This document shows, piece after piece, positions 18,403 to 29,400 of a DNA stretch of 64,000 bases; positions within the stretch are counted from its first letter, which is position 1, and every line of letters begins with the position of its first letter. Made by a program: the position numbers and the translations under genes. The notes below the pieces were generated by a model, which was given only the letters and a program-made list of their open reading frames with translations, was not told where the DNA came from and did no database searches. Origin of the DNA: Phycisphaerae bacterium (GTDB taxonomy: Bacteria > Planctomycetota > Phycisphaerae > Phycisphaerales > SM1A02). The DNA is taken from NCBI GenBank assembly GCA_016795065.1, contig JAEUIU010000011.1, positions 1 through 64,000 of the forward strand, in the 5' to 3' direction.

Positions 18403-19128
18403 CTTCACACGCACGTTCCTGAACATCACTCGATCGCCGTGGCCGCAGAAGCCGATGTGGCCCTTAGCGTTCTTGAGCCCGGGATGCTCCTTCCCGTCGA
18501 GCGTGCCGTTCTTCGTGATCTCGTCCAGGTTCACGTCGACGATGGTCTCGCCGTTGAGGATCACCTTGATGCTCCGGCCGTTGGCGATGATCTCTTCCGC
18601 GTTCCAATCGCCGACCGGCTTGAGGAACTCGCGCTTCGCGGCGGCGATTCCGTAGATCGAGCCGTGGAACTGATAGTCCTTTAGGCTCTCGTATTGCTTC
18701 GCGGTGTTGTCGAGGATCTGAACCTCCATGCCGACATAAGCGGCATCGCCCTCGCTCGGGGTGCGGATGCCGATGCCGTTGTTGGCGCCTGGCGTCAGCT
18801 TGAACTCGAAGCGAAACGAGAAGTTGCCGAACTCATCACTCGTGTAGAGGTTGCGCCCCTCGGGCCCGCAGACGATCGCACCGTCCTCGACAAGATAGCC
18901 CTTCGTGTCACCGGTCCAACCGGTGAGGTCCTTGCCGTTGAAGAGCGGAACGAATCCGCTTTCGTCGTTCGCGGCCGGCTTGGTCGCGTCGCCCTTTCCT
19001 TCCTTCGGCGCGGCGGGCTTGCTTCCGCCCTGGCTGCTCGCCGCATCAGGAGAGGCTGCGCCAAGCGAGGACCATGCGAGCGTGGCGAGAAGGAGAACGC
19101 CTGATGCAAAAGTTCGGGGCGAAAGCAT
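18394..19128 (-). CDS. Secreted DUF1080 (3-keto-disaccharide hydrolase-like) protein
   Basis: This 244-residue protein begins with a signal peptide (MLSPRTFASGVLLLATLAWS), has an Ala/Lys-rich linker, then a DUF1080 domain: FVPLFNGKDLTGWTGD, GIGIRTPSEGDAAYVGMEVQ, GDWNAEEIIANGRSIKV, and GHIGFCGHGDRVMFRNVRVK. The family forms a concanavalin-like jelly roll and includes 3-ketoglucoside hydrolases abundant in Planctomycetota. ATG at 19128 is chosen because the signal peptide begins there. It is divergent from a sugar-dehydrogenase-like gene, suggesting a shared role in extracytoplasmic sugar breakdown. Catalysis is inferred only. Confidence 0.85.
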   Translation of the reverse strand: MLSPRTFASGVLLLATLAWSSLGAASPDAASSQGGSKPAAPKEGKGDATKPAANDESGFVPLFNGKDLTGWTGDTKGYLVEDGAIVCGPEGRNLYTSDEFGNFSFRFEFKLTPGANNGIGIRTPSEGDAAYVGMEVQILDNTAKQYESLKDYQFHGSIYGIAAAKREFLKPVGDWNAEEIIANGRSIKVILNGETIVDVNLDEITKNGTLDGKEHPGLKNAKGHIGFCGHGDRVMFRNVRVKSL

Positions 19129-19276
19129 GACGAAAGCGTACCTTCGGTGCGACCGGTTCCGTACCATGCGTCGCCCGACTGCGGCATTCGCCGGATCGGT
19201 GCGAGGACCGCCGCGGCATCATGGTGGCCTCGATTCTGGCTTCCAAACCGAACTGTCTTCAGGGAGTTCCTGTCCC

Positions 19277-20506
19277 ATGTGTTTGTCGCTCGCGTCCCTT
19301 GTAGCGTCCCTAGGCCTCGCTCTTGCCGGCCCGCCCCTCGATCAGGTGCCGGCTCCCGCACCGGCCGCGACGCCCCCGGCGGCAGCGAACGCCACGACGC
19401 AGACCGAAGCGCCCGAGATCGCTCTCGAGCGGCTCTGGCCCGAGATGAAGCTCAACCGGCCGATCCAGATGATTCAGCGGCCAGACGCGCCGAATCTCTG
19501 GTACCTCGCCGAGCAGCCGGGCACGATCCGCCTTCTCGACACCTCGAAGAAGTACGAGACCGAGGCCCCGATGGTCGTTGACCTGACGGCGCCGGTGAAC
19601 GACAAGAGCAACGAGGAAGGGCTCCTCTCGATCGCCTTCCATCCGGACTTCCCGAAGAAGCGCGAGCTCTATGTCTATTACACGGCCCATCCGCCGCGCC
19701 GTTCCGTGCTCTCCCGCTTCACGGTGAGTGAGGATGGCCTGACCGTCGACCCAAAGAGCGAAGAGATCATCCTCGAACAGTCGCAGCCCTATTGGAACCA
19801 CAACGGCGGCACGGTCCTCTTCGGCAAGGACGGGTTCCTTTACCTCAGCCTTGGTGACGGCGGAGCCGCGAACGATCCGCACGGCAACGGGCAAAGCCTG
19901 AAGACCTTCCTCGCGAAGATCCTTCGCATCGACGTCAACCAGAAGGCCAACGGCAAGAACTACGCCATTCCGGCCGACAACCCCTTCGTCGGCCGCGAGG
20001 ACGCCCTTCCCGAAATCTGGGCGTTGGGCCTGCGCAACGTCTGGCGCATGCACTTCGACCGCGAGACGGGAGAGCTCTGGGCCGGCGATGTCGGCCAGAA
20101 CCTCTGGGAAGAGATCGATCTCATCGTGAAGGGCGGCAACTACGGTTGGAACAAGCGCGAAGGCAAGCACGACTTCGCGGGCAAGGCGGCCCCGGACCTG
20201 ATCGATCCGGTCGTCGACTACTCGCACCGCGAGGGGGTCTCGGTCACTGGCGGCTTCGTCTATCGCGGGAAGGCGATCGAGGGATTGCGCGGCGCGTATC
20301 TCTACGCCGACTTCGGTTACCCGAACATCTGGGCGATCCGCATGAAGGACGGCGTTGCGACCAAGCCGAAGCTCGTCGCGAAGAAGACCGGTTCGCTCAT
20401 CGCCTCGTTCGCCGAGGACAACGAGGGCGAGCTCCTCCTTCTCACCTTCGAGGGCGGCCAGAACGCCGGACAGCCCGGGGCAATTTGGCGCGTGCGGCCT
20501 CGCTGA
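19277..20506 (+). CDS. Secreted PQQ-type glucose/sorbosone dehydrogenase-like protein
   Basis: This 409-residue protein has a signal peptide (first ~18 residues) and an Ala/Pro-rich linker, followed by a six-bladed beta-propeller of the GSDH family (PF07995). Landmarks are NEEGLLSIAFHPDFPKK, YWNHNGGTVLFGKDGFLYLS, LGDGGAANDPHGNGQ, WALGLRNVWRMHFDRETGEL and GDVGQNLWEEID. Family members oxidise aldoses using PQQ in the periplasm. ATG at 19277 follows AGGGAG and starts the signal peptide. It ends 3 bases before the convergent kinase gene. Whether PQQ is bound cannot be judged by eye. Confidence 0.87.
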   Translation: MCLSLASLVASLGLALAGPPLDQVPAPAPAATPPAAANATTQTEAPEIALERLWPEMKLNRPIQMIQRPDAPNLWYLAEQPGTIRLLDTSKKYETEAPMVVDLTAPVNDKSNEEGLLSIAFHPDFPKKRELYVYYTAHPPRRSVLSRFTVSEDGLTVDPKSEEIILEQSQPYWNHNGGTVLFGKDGFLYLSLGDGGAANDPHGNGQSLKTFLAKILRIDVNQKANGKNYAIPADNPFVGREDALPEIWALGLRNVWRMHFDRETGELWAGDVGQNLWEEIDLIVKGGNYGWNKREGKHDFAGKAAPDLIDPVVDYSHREGVSVTGGFVYRGKAIEGLRGAYLYADFGYPNIWAIRMKDGVATKPKLVAKKTGSLIASFAEDNEGELLLLTFEGGQNAGQPGAIWRVRPR

Positions 20507-20509
20507 CGG

Positions 20510-22783
<2,274 letters not shown>

Positions 22784-22846
22784 GGGAGCATCATGAGTCT
22801 GCCGACTCCACGCGTCCGGTCAACGGCTATGCCGCAATTGGGCGCG

Positions 22847-23863
<1,017 letters not shown>

Positions 23864-23940
23864 GCGGCAGATGGTAACGGACGTTGCGACAGGAAGTAGG
23901 TGGTTGCCTGAAGGTTTTCCGCGAGGCAACGCCACCGCTC

Positions 23941-25365
23941 TCACACCATCGCCGGCGCCCCCGCCTTGAGCCACGCGTCGAAGCCGCCAGCGAGGTTGGT
24001 GACGTCGAAGCCGTTCCGCTCCAGGAGTGCGCTCGCATAGGCCGAACGCATACCCGCCTTGCAGTGGCAGAGGATCGGCGAATTCCTGGGGATCTCGCGG
24101 AGATGGGCGGCTAGTCGCGTATGGGCGATGTTGGTTGCGCCCTCGATGTGGGCCTCACGGAACTCGGTGGCCTTGCGGACGTCAAGCACCGAGACACCCG
24201 CCTCGATGAGCCTTCGGGCGCCGGCGACGTCGACTTCCTTGGTCGACAGGAGCCCACCGCATTGGGCGAGAACCGAGGGCGTCGCCCACGCAACGGCCTT
24301 GTCGATGCCGACGCGGACCATCGCCCGAATGCAGTCATCAAGTTTCGACGCATCGCAGACGAGGACGACATCCTGCTTCGGATCGGTATAGCTGCCGACG
24401 ATCGTCGAGAAGTTGCCGTCGAGCGGCGTGAAGAGCGCGCCGCGCAGGTGGCCGTTGCGGAAGTCGGCCCACGAGCGCACGTCGAGAACCTGGGCCTTGG
24501 CGGCGAGTCCTAACAGCTCGTCCGCGTTGCTCACCTGCCGCGGCTTGGGCAGCCCGTTGAGGACCGCCGGGCCATCGCGGTTCTCGTACTTCATGCGGGC
24601 GAAGTAGGTCGGCGGCTCGGGCTGGCCGTCGAGGATGAAGTCGACGAAGTTCTTCTCGCTCGTCGCGGCAAGAAGGGCCGCGTTGAACCGCTTCTCGTAT
24701 CCGACCGTCGACTGCGGGACGGCGCCGAGCGCCTTGCCGCAGGCGCTTCCCGCGCCGTGGGCCGGCCAGACCTGGATCCACTCGGGCAGGTCGCTCATGA
24801 ATCGCGTGGCGCTCGCAAAAAGAAGCCGCGCCGACGAGTCGGCCATGCCCTTCACGCCCGCGGCGCTCTCGAGAAGATCGGGGCGTCCGAGATCGCCCAC
24901 GAAGACAAAGTCGCCGGTGATGATCCCCATCGGCTGGTCCGCGCCGCCCCCTCGATCGATGACGAGATACGCGACGTGCTCCGGCGTGTGGCCTGGCGTG
25001 TGCACGGCAACGAATTCGATGTTGCCGATCCGGAACCGGTCGCCGTCGGCGAGCAGACGGTGGGGATAGGCGCCGCCGCCCTGCTTCGAGCCAAGCCATC
25101 GGTACGACCAGTCACTTCCGCCCATTCCGCTGACGTAGGCCGTGGCACCTAACGTTTCGGCCACTTCGCGCACGCCGCTCAGGTAGTCGGCATGGATGTG
25201 CGTCTCGGCGACCGCGATGATCCGCAGTCCGTTCTGCTTCGCGAGGTCGACGTAGCGATCGATGTCACGCTCGGGATCGACGATGATCGCCTCGCCGGTG
25301 CGTTGACAGCCAATCAGGTATGCGGCCTGGGCAAGACGCGAGTCGTAGATCTGGCGGAAGAACAT
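23941..25365 (-). CDS. Persulfide dioxygenase-sulfurtransferase fusion (CstB/ETHE1-like)
   Basis: This 474-residue protein fuses an ETHE1-type MBL domain with two rhodanese domains. The MBL part has metal ligands ETHIHADYLSG near 56-66, HTPGHTPEH and GDFVFVGDLGRPDLL. Rhodanese one (~270-350) has LVCDASKLDD; rhodanese two (~370-470) has active-site Cys in LCHCKAGMRSAYA. The architecture matches CstB/multidomain persulfide dioxygenases that clear reactive sulfur in the cytoplasm. Tyr replaces the usual second His of HxHxDH, as in some family members. ATG at 25365 is the start. No csoR/cstR regulator is adjacent. Confidence 0.9.
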   Translation of the reverse strand: MFFRQIYDSRLAQAAYLIGCQRTGEAIIVDPERDIDRYVDLAKQNGLRIIAVAETHIHADYLSGVREVAETLGATAYVSGMGGSDWSYRWLGSKQGGGAYPHRLLADGDRFRIGNIEFVAVHTPGHTPEHVAYLVIDRGGGADQPMGIITGDFVFVGDLGRPDLLESAAGVKGMADSSARLLFASATRFMSDLPEWIQVWPAHGAGSACGKALGAVPQSTVGYEKRFNAALLAATSEKNFVDFILDGQPEPPTYFARMKYENRDGPAVLNGLPKPRQVSNADELLGLAAKAQVLDVRSWADFRNGHLRGALFTPLDGNFSTIVGSYTDPKQDVVLVCDASKLDDCIRAMVRVGIDKAVAWATPSVLAQCGGLLSTKEVDVAGARRLIEAGVSVLDVRKATEFREAHIEGATNIAHTRLAAHLREIPRNSPILCHCKAGMRSAYASALLERNGFDVTNLAGGFDAWLKAGAPAMV

Positions 25366-25382
25366 GCGGGCATGCTAGCGGA

Positions 25383-25544
25383 GGCTGTTCACCGCAGAGG
25401 GGCTGTTCACCGCAGAGGCGCGGAGGACGCAGAGACCAACGCAGAGGGAATGCGATGGAAGCAAGAAGGGGGCTCGTTTCGGACGAGCCACCCTTTTCTC
25501 ATTCTCTGCGTCAGGCTCTGCGTCCTCCGCGCCTCTGCGGTGAA
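25383..25544. repeat. Palindromic repeat element with 29-bp perfect inverted arms
   Basis: Positions 25406-25434 (beginning TTCACCGCAGAGG) are exactly inverted at 25516-25544, with an 81-base interval. The left arm is preceded by an exact 18-bp tandem duplication, 25383-25400 and 25401-25418. Inside the arms, a second imperfect inverted pair (ACGCAGAGGGAATG against CATTCTCTGCGT) extends the palindrome. It lies between the start of the persulfide dioxygenase gene and the sigma factor stop. It contains no gene and resembles the CACCGCAGAG-type dispersed repeats common in Planctomycetes and other phyla. Confidence 0.8.
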
Positions 25545-25558
25545 TCACCCACGCGACT

Positions 25559-26440
25559 TCAGCGTCGCTGCGGTGATCGGGCTGCCCGGGACTTCCCACG
25601 TGGCTTCTCCGCCGCGATCTCCGCCAGCACCAGCTTGCGGATTTCCGTCGGCAGGTCGTCGTCCTTGGCCGCATGGCGGCAGGCATCGAAGCCCAGGTCC
25701 AGCGACGCGAAGACGTTGCGGCAGCGGTCGCAGATGAGTTCGTCCTGCACCGGGAAGGGGACCCCGTGGTCGAGAGCCTCCATCTTCGCCCGCAGGAGGT
25801 CGATGCACATCGACTTCTCATAGATGGGCGGTGGCACCGGGACGCGCTTGGCGTCCTCGAGGAGCGCAGCGCGAAGCATGAGCCGTCCGCGATGGATGCG
25901 AGTCTTCACCGTCGGGACTTTCGTGCCGAGGATCTTTGAGATCTCCTCGATCGATAGCTCGGCGATGTCCTTGAGGACGAGAGGCACGCGAAAGGTCGGG
26001 GGCAGGGTCGAGATCGCATCGTTCACCGAGTCGCGGGCCTCGGTGCGGAGTCGCTTCGCCTCCGGTGACTGGATGTCGTCAGGTACATGGGCAAGTCGCG
26101 GATTGCCGAAGGGCATGACGTCGGTTGCGCTCCACGCCCGCTCGCGCCGTCTGTTGCGGCGCCGCAACTGGCGCCCTGCCGCCCGAATCGCGATCCGGTA
26201 GAGCCATGTTCCCGGATCGGAGTCGCCCCGGAAACGTGACCAGTTCCGGAACGCGCTGATGAACGTGTCCTGGGTGACGTCGTCGGCCTCGGCGACGGTT
26301 CCTAACACCCTGCGCGCCACCGCATGCACCATGCCCCCGTACTCGCGCATGAGAAGCGGGATCGCCTCTTGGGGGGGCGTACTGGGTTTGATGGGCGGGC
26401 GAACCGAACGGGTGGCACGACGCGCCGAGGAGGTCACCAT
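25559..26440 (-). CDS. ECF-type RNA polymerase sigma factor with C-terminal Cys-rich extension
   Basis: A 293-residue sigma-70 family protein. Region 2 is seen in MVHAVARRVLGTVAEADDVT, QDTFISAFRNWSRFRGD and GTWLYRIAIRAAGR. Region 4 is seen in STLPPTFRVPLVLKDIAELS and the helix-turn-helix SKILGTKVPTVKTRIHRGR. About 75 residues follow that typical ECF factors lack, containing ICDRCRNVFASLDLGFDAC, a probable zinc-binding cluster resembling an anti-sigma module. ATG at 26440 is used because upstream residues are not conserved. It is divergent from trpS, and no separate anti-sigma gene is adjacent. Confidence 0.87.
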   Translation of the reverse strand: MVTSSARRATRSVRPPIKPSTPPQEAIPLLMREYGGMVHAVARRVLGTVAEADDVTQDTFISAFRNWSRFRGDSDPGTWLYRIAIRAAGRQLRRRNRRRERAWSATDVMPFGNPRLAHVPDDIQSPEAKRLRTEARDSVNDAISTLPPTFRVPLVLKDIAELSIEEISKILGTKVPTVKTRIHRGRLMLRAALLEDAKRVPVPPPIYEKSMCIDLLRAKMEALDHGVPFPVQDELICDRCRNVFASLDLGFDACRHAAKDDDLPTEIRKLVLAEIAAEKPRGKSRAARSPQRR

Positions 26441-26549
26441 CGGGAAGGGGCTCCGAAAGCGGAGACGATACCGTGGCTGGCTCGACACAACCTGCTCGCC
26501 ATCGGCGAACGGCACTGGCCTTGCCACAGCCCGCTATATTCCACGTTCC

Positions 26550-27632
26550 ATGTCCGCAGCAGCTACAACGAGTTCCGGCAAGCCCCGCATCCTCACCGGC
26601 GATACGCCGACCGGAATGCTCCACCTCGGCCACTGGGTCGGAAGCGTGAAGCGGCGGGTGAGCCTCCAGGACTCGCACGACTGCTACTTCATCATCGCCA
26701 ACATGCACGCGTACACCACGCGCGTCGAGAAGTCCGAGCAGATCAGGCGCGACTGCATCGAGATCGTCCGCGACTATCTGGCGATGGGCATCGATCCCGA
26801 GCGATCGACGATCTTTCTCCAGAGCGAGATTCCTGCGATCGCCGAGCTGACCTTCCTCTTCGCGATGCTCCTGCCATTCAACCGGGTCATGCGAAACCCG
26901 ACGCTCAAGGACGAGATCAAGGTCAAGAACCTCGGCGAGACCTACAGCTTCGGCTTCCCCCTCTACGCCGTCGGCCAGACCGCCGACATTCTTGCCTTCC
27001 GCCCGGTCGGTGTGCCGGTCGGCGAAGACCAGGTACCGCACCTGGAGCTGACCCGCGAGGTCGCCCGACGGTTCAATCAGATCTTCTGCGGCGTCAGCGA
27101 CCAGGCCGAGGACGACGATCACGTGAAGCTCGGCGGCGTTCTGCCCATTCCCCGCGCCGAGATCGGCGAGGTTGGCCGCCTCGTCGGGACCGATGGCGTC
27201 AACAAGATGTCGAAGTCGCTCAACAACGCGATCTTCATCAGCGATCCGGCAAACGAGGTCGAGAAGAAGATCAAGAAGATCTTCACCGGCCGTCAGAGCG
27301 CGACCGAGCCGGGCGATGTGAACAACGCCCTCTTCCAGTACGTGAACGCATTCCACTCCGATAAGGCGCGTGTCGAGGAACTGAAGCGGAAGTACTCGAC
27401 CGGTGACAACATCGGTGACGGCCACATCAAGGTCGAGCTTGCCGCAGAGCTGAACAAGATGCTCGAGCCGATGCGCGAGCGGCGGAAGAAGTACGAAGGC
27501 AACGACGCGGTGATCCTTGACATCCTCAAGAAGGGGACCGCCCGGGCGAACGACCTTGCGGAACAGACGCTAGCGATGGTGAAGGAGAAGGCCAACCTGA
27601 TCGCGTTCCCGAGGGCGTTGGGGTTTCGGTGA
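26550..27632 (+). CDS. trpS: Tryptophanyl-tRNA synthetase
   Basis: A 360-residue class I aminoacyl-tRNA synthetase that charges tRNA-Trp. The HIGH-type motif is MLHLGHWVGSVK near residue 21-32; the KMSKS loop is NKMSKSLNNAI near 217. Other landmarks are AMLLPFNRVMRNPTLKDE, GDTPTG and VGEDQVPHLELTREVARRFN. Length fits the family (330-360). ATG at 26550 starts 9 residues before RILTGDTPTG. The gene is divergent from the sigma factor, with 109 bp between the two starts. Confidence 0.95.
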   Translation: MSAAATTSSGKPRILTGDTPTGMLHLGHWVGSVKRRVSLQDSHDCYFIIANMHAYTTRVEKSEQIRRDCIEIVRDYLAMGIDPERSTIFLQSEIPAIAELTFLFAMLLPFNRVMRNPTLKDEIKVKNLGETYSFGFPLYAVGQTADILAFRPVGVPVGEDQVPHLELTREVARRFNQIFCGVSDQAEDDDHVKLGGVLPIPRAEIGEVGRLVGTDGVNKMSKSLNNAIFISDPANEVEKKIKKIFTGRQSATEPGDVNNALFQYVNAFHSDKARVEELKRKYSTGDNIGDGHIKVELAAELNKMLEPMRERRKKYEGNDAVILDILKKGTARANDLAEQTLAMVKEKANLIAFPRALGFR

Positions 27633-27637
27633 GGTCT

Positions 27638-27680
27638 TGTTCACCGCAGAGGTGAGAGGTCGCGGAGGTCGGAGGGAGGA
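27638..27680. repeat. Single-arm copy of the TTCACCGCAGAGG repeat
   Basis: Just after the trpS stop, TTCACCGCAGAGG at 27640-27652 matches the first 13 bases of the arm at 25406, followed by a degenerate purine-rich continuation (CGCGGAGG). No inverted partner arm is evident before the next gene, so it seems a partial or decayed copy. Confidence 0.55.
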
Positions 27681-27750
27681 TCGGGAGCGGGTTCGCTCAC
27701 CACACAAAGGGCCCGTGAGCGAAGTTGGCCGAACATGCGACGATGGAGGC

Positions 27751-28884
27751 ATGCTGCGATGTGCCTCCATCATTGTCGTGCTCGCGATCGGTTCCGCGTC
27801 GATGGCGACATCGCCGCCGCCCGCCGCAGCCGTCGGGCAACGTCCCGCCGCACCGGATGAGTCGGCGCTTGCCCGCAAGACCATGGCCGATGCGGCCAAG
27901 GCGCTTCTCGCCGCACTTCCTGCCGAGCAGCGCACGAAGGCCAGCCGGGCATTCGATGATCCGCAGCGGACGACGTGGTCCTATCTGCGCGGCGAACGGC
28001 CGGGACTGTTCCTGTCGGAGATGAGCGAGGCCCACCGGGCCTTGGCGATGAGACTCGTCGAGAGCGGGCTTTCGGCCGAGGGGATCGAGAAGGTCCGCCT
28101 CACCCGCGAGAACGAGAACATCAACCGGGCCGACGAGGTAGCCCGCAAGATGGTGCCGACATACGGCGGCGACCTCTACGCAATCATCGTCTTCGGCACG
28201 CCTGGTGAAGGTCTCTGGGGCTGGCGCTTCGAGGGCCATCACATCGGCCTCCACTTCAGTTCGCTGGGCGGCGAGACCACGACGACGCCGCTCTTTTTCG
28301 GGGCGTTCCCGGCAGCCTTGGCGAGCGGACCGTCGAAGGGCACACGCCCGCTCGGAGCGGTGCAGGACGCGGCTCTGGACCTGCGCCGGTCGCTGAGTGA
28401 TGCCCAAGCCGCGCAGGCAAAGGTCGCCGACGGCTCGCCTGCGGACATCATCACAGGTCCCGGTCGCGAGTCGGCCCTGCGCGAGGCCGAAACCGCGGGC
28501 GGGCTGGCGATGCCGGATCTCAACGAGCGACAGCGGGAGCTTCTGTGGGGCCTCCTCGTCCGACACGCCGCCGACCTGCGCGGCGACCTGGCGAGCGACG
28601 AGTTGCGCCGCATCAAGGCTCTCGGCGTCGAACGGATCCGCTTCGGATGGGCCGGGGAGCCCGAGCTTGCCAAGCCGCATTACTATCGCATCGCCGGGCC
28701 GGGCTTTGTCATCGAGTTCGACTGCACCTCGGGAAATCCCGATCACGTGCACTGCGTGTGGAACGACCCGAGCCGGAACTTTGGGGATGCGCTCAGGGCT
28801 CACGCGATCGACGCCCACGCCCCCGCTGGCCGGTCATCTGATGGCGCACCCTCCGCACCATCACCTTCCAAACCCAAGAGCTGA
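27751..28884 (+). CDS. Secreted DUF3500 family protein
   Basis: This 377-residue protein has a signal peptide (MLRCASIIVVLAIGSASMA), an Ala/Pro-rich linker and a DUF3500 domain. Key segments are WSYLRGERPGLFLSEMSEAH, GEGLWGWRFEGHHIGLHFSS, LFFGAFPAALASGPSKGTR, RIRFGWAGEPELAKPHYYRI and the terminal CTSGNPDHVHCVWNDP. The family has no established activity; conserved His and Trp residues hint at a catalytic or binding role. ATG at 27751 follows GGAGG. The next gene begins 3 bases after its stop, so the two form an operon. Confidence 0.83.
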   Translation: MLRCASIIVVLAIGSASMATSPPPAAAVGQRPAAPDESALARKTMADAAKALLAALPAEQRTKASRAFDDPQRTTWSYLRGERPGLFLSEMSEAHRALAMRLVESGLSAEGIEKVRLTRENENINRADEVARKMVPTYGGDLYAIIVFGTPGEGLWGWRFEGHHIGLHFSSLGGETTTTPLFFGAFPAALASGPSKGTRPLGAVQDAALDLRRSLSDAQAAQAKVADGSPADIITGPGRESALREAETAGGLAMPDLNERQRELLWGLLVRHAADLRGDLASDELRRIKALGVERIRFGWAGEPELAKPHYYRIAGPGFVIEFDCTSGNPDHVHCVWNDPSRNFGDALRAHAIDAHAPAGRSSDGAPSAPSPSKPKS

Positions 28885-28887
28885 CGC

Positions 28888-29376
28888 ATGACCCTTCCCG
28901 CCTCCACGCTCAACGAACTTCAGGCCGCAGCCCGACGCATCGCCGATGCATCGCCGGACGCCGCCGGCCCACATTGGGGAGCGATGCACAAGCTCCTTCT
29001 CAAGGCGAAAGTCGCGCCCGGCGAGATCATGCCGCTCGTAGCTGGGCGCGATCTCGGCGGCCTTCATCGCCTCCTGGCGAAGCTGGCCGGCGCGCCGATC
29101 GTCGAAGAACCCAAGAGCCCCTCGAAGCCGAAGCCGGAGTTCGATCACGACACCCTCGCCCACGCGATGAAGGCGTTTCGCACGCGGCTGAAGCTCACGC
29201 GGCTCGATGCCGAATCGCGCCTCGGCGTTGGACCCATGAGCGGCGGCAGGAAGCACGGGATCGACGCGATCGTCCCGCCCCGCGAGATTCCGCACGATGT
29301 GTGGGAGGCGCTCGCCGACGAGGGCAAGCTGCGTCGCTTTGATGGCGGCTTCTACGGGTTGGCGGAAGAGAGTTGA
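28888..29376 (+). CDS. Conserved hypothetical protein (162 residues)
   Basis: I do not recognise a named family. The protein has an N-terminal helical region, a charged Pro/Lys hinge (EEPKSPSKPKPEF near 74-86) and a C-terminal segment MKAFRTRLKLTRLDAESRLG, GPMSGGRKHGIDAIVPPREI and LADEGKLRRFDGGFYGL. The last part, with its basic residues and G-G/R-rich turn, looks like a conserved folded domain rather than random sequence. No signal peptide or membrane helix is visible, so it is probably cytoplasmic. It is coupled to the DUF3500 gene (3-base gap) and converges on the erythromycin-esterase-like gene. Confidence 0.65.
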   Translation: MTLPASTLNELQAAARRIADASPDAAGPHWGAMHKLLLKAKVAPGEIMPLVAGRDLGGLHRLLAKLAGAPIVEEPKSPSKPKPEFDHDTLAHAMKAFRTRLKLTRLDAESRLGVGPMSGGRKHGIDAIVPPREIPHDVWEALADEGKLRRFDGGFYGLAEES

Positions 29377-29400
29377 GCCGACGGCGCTGATGGCACGCCG

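Noticed and set aside
25383..25544. Inverted arms as ends of an insertion sequence
   Set aside because: The 81-bp interval cannot encode a transposase, so at most it is a MITE-like or REP-like element.
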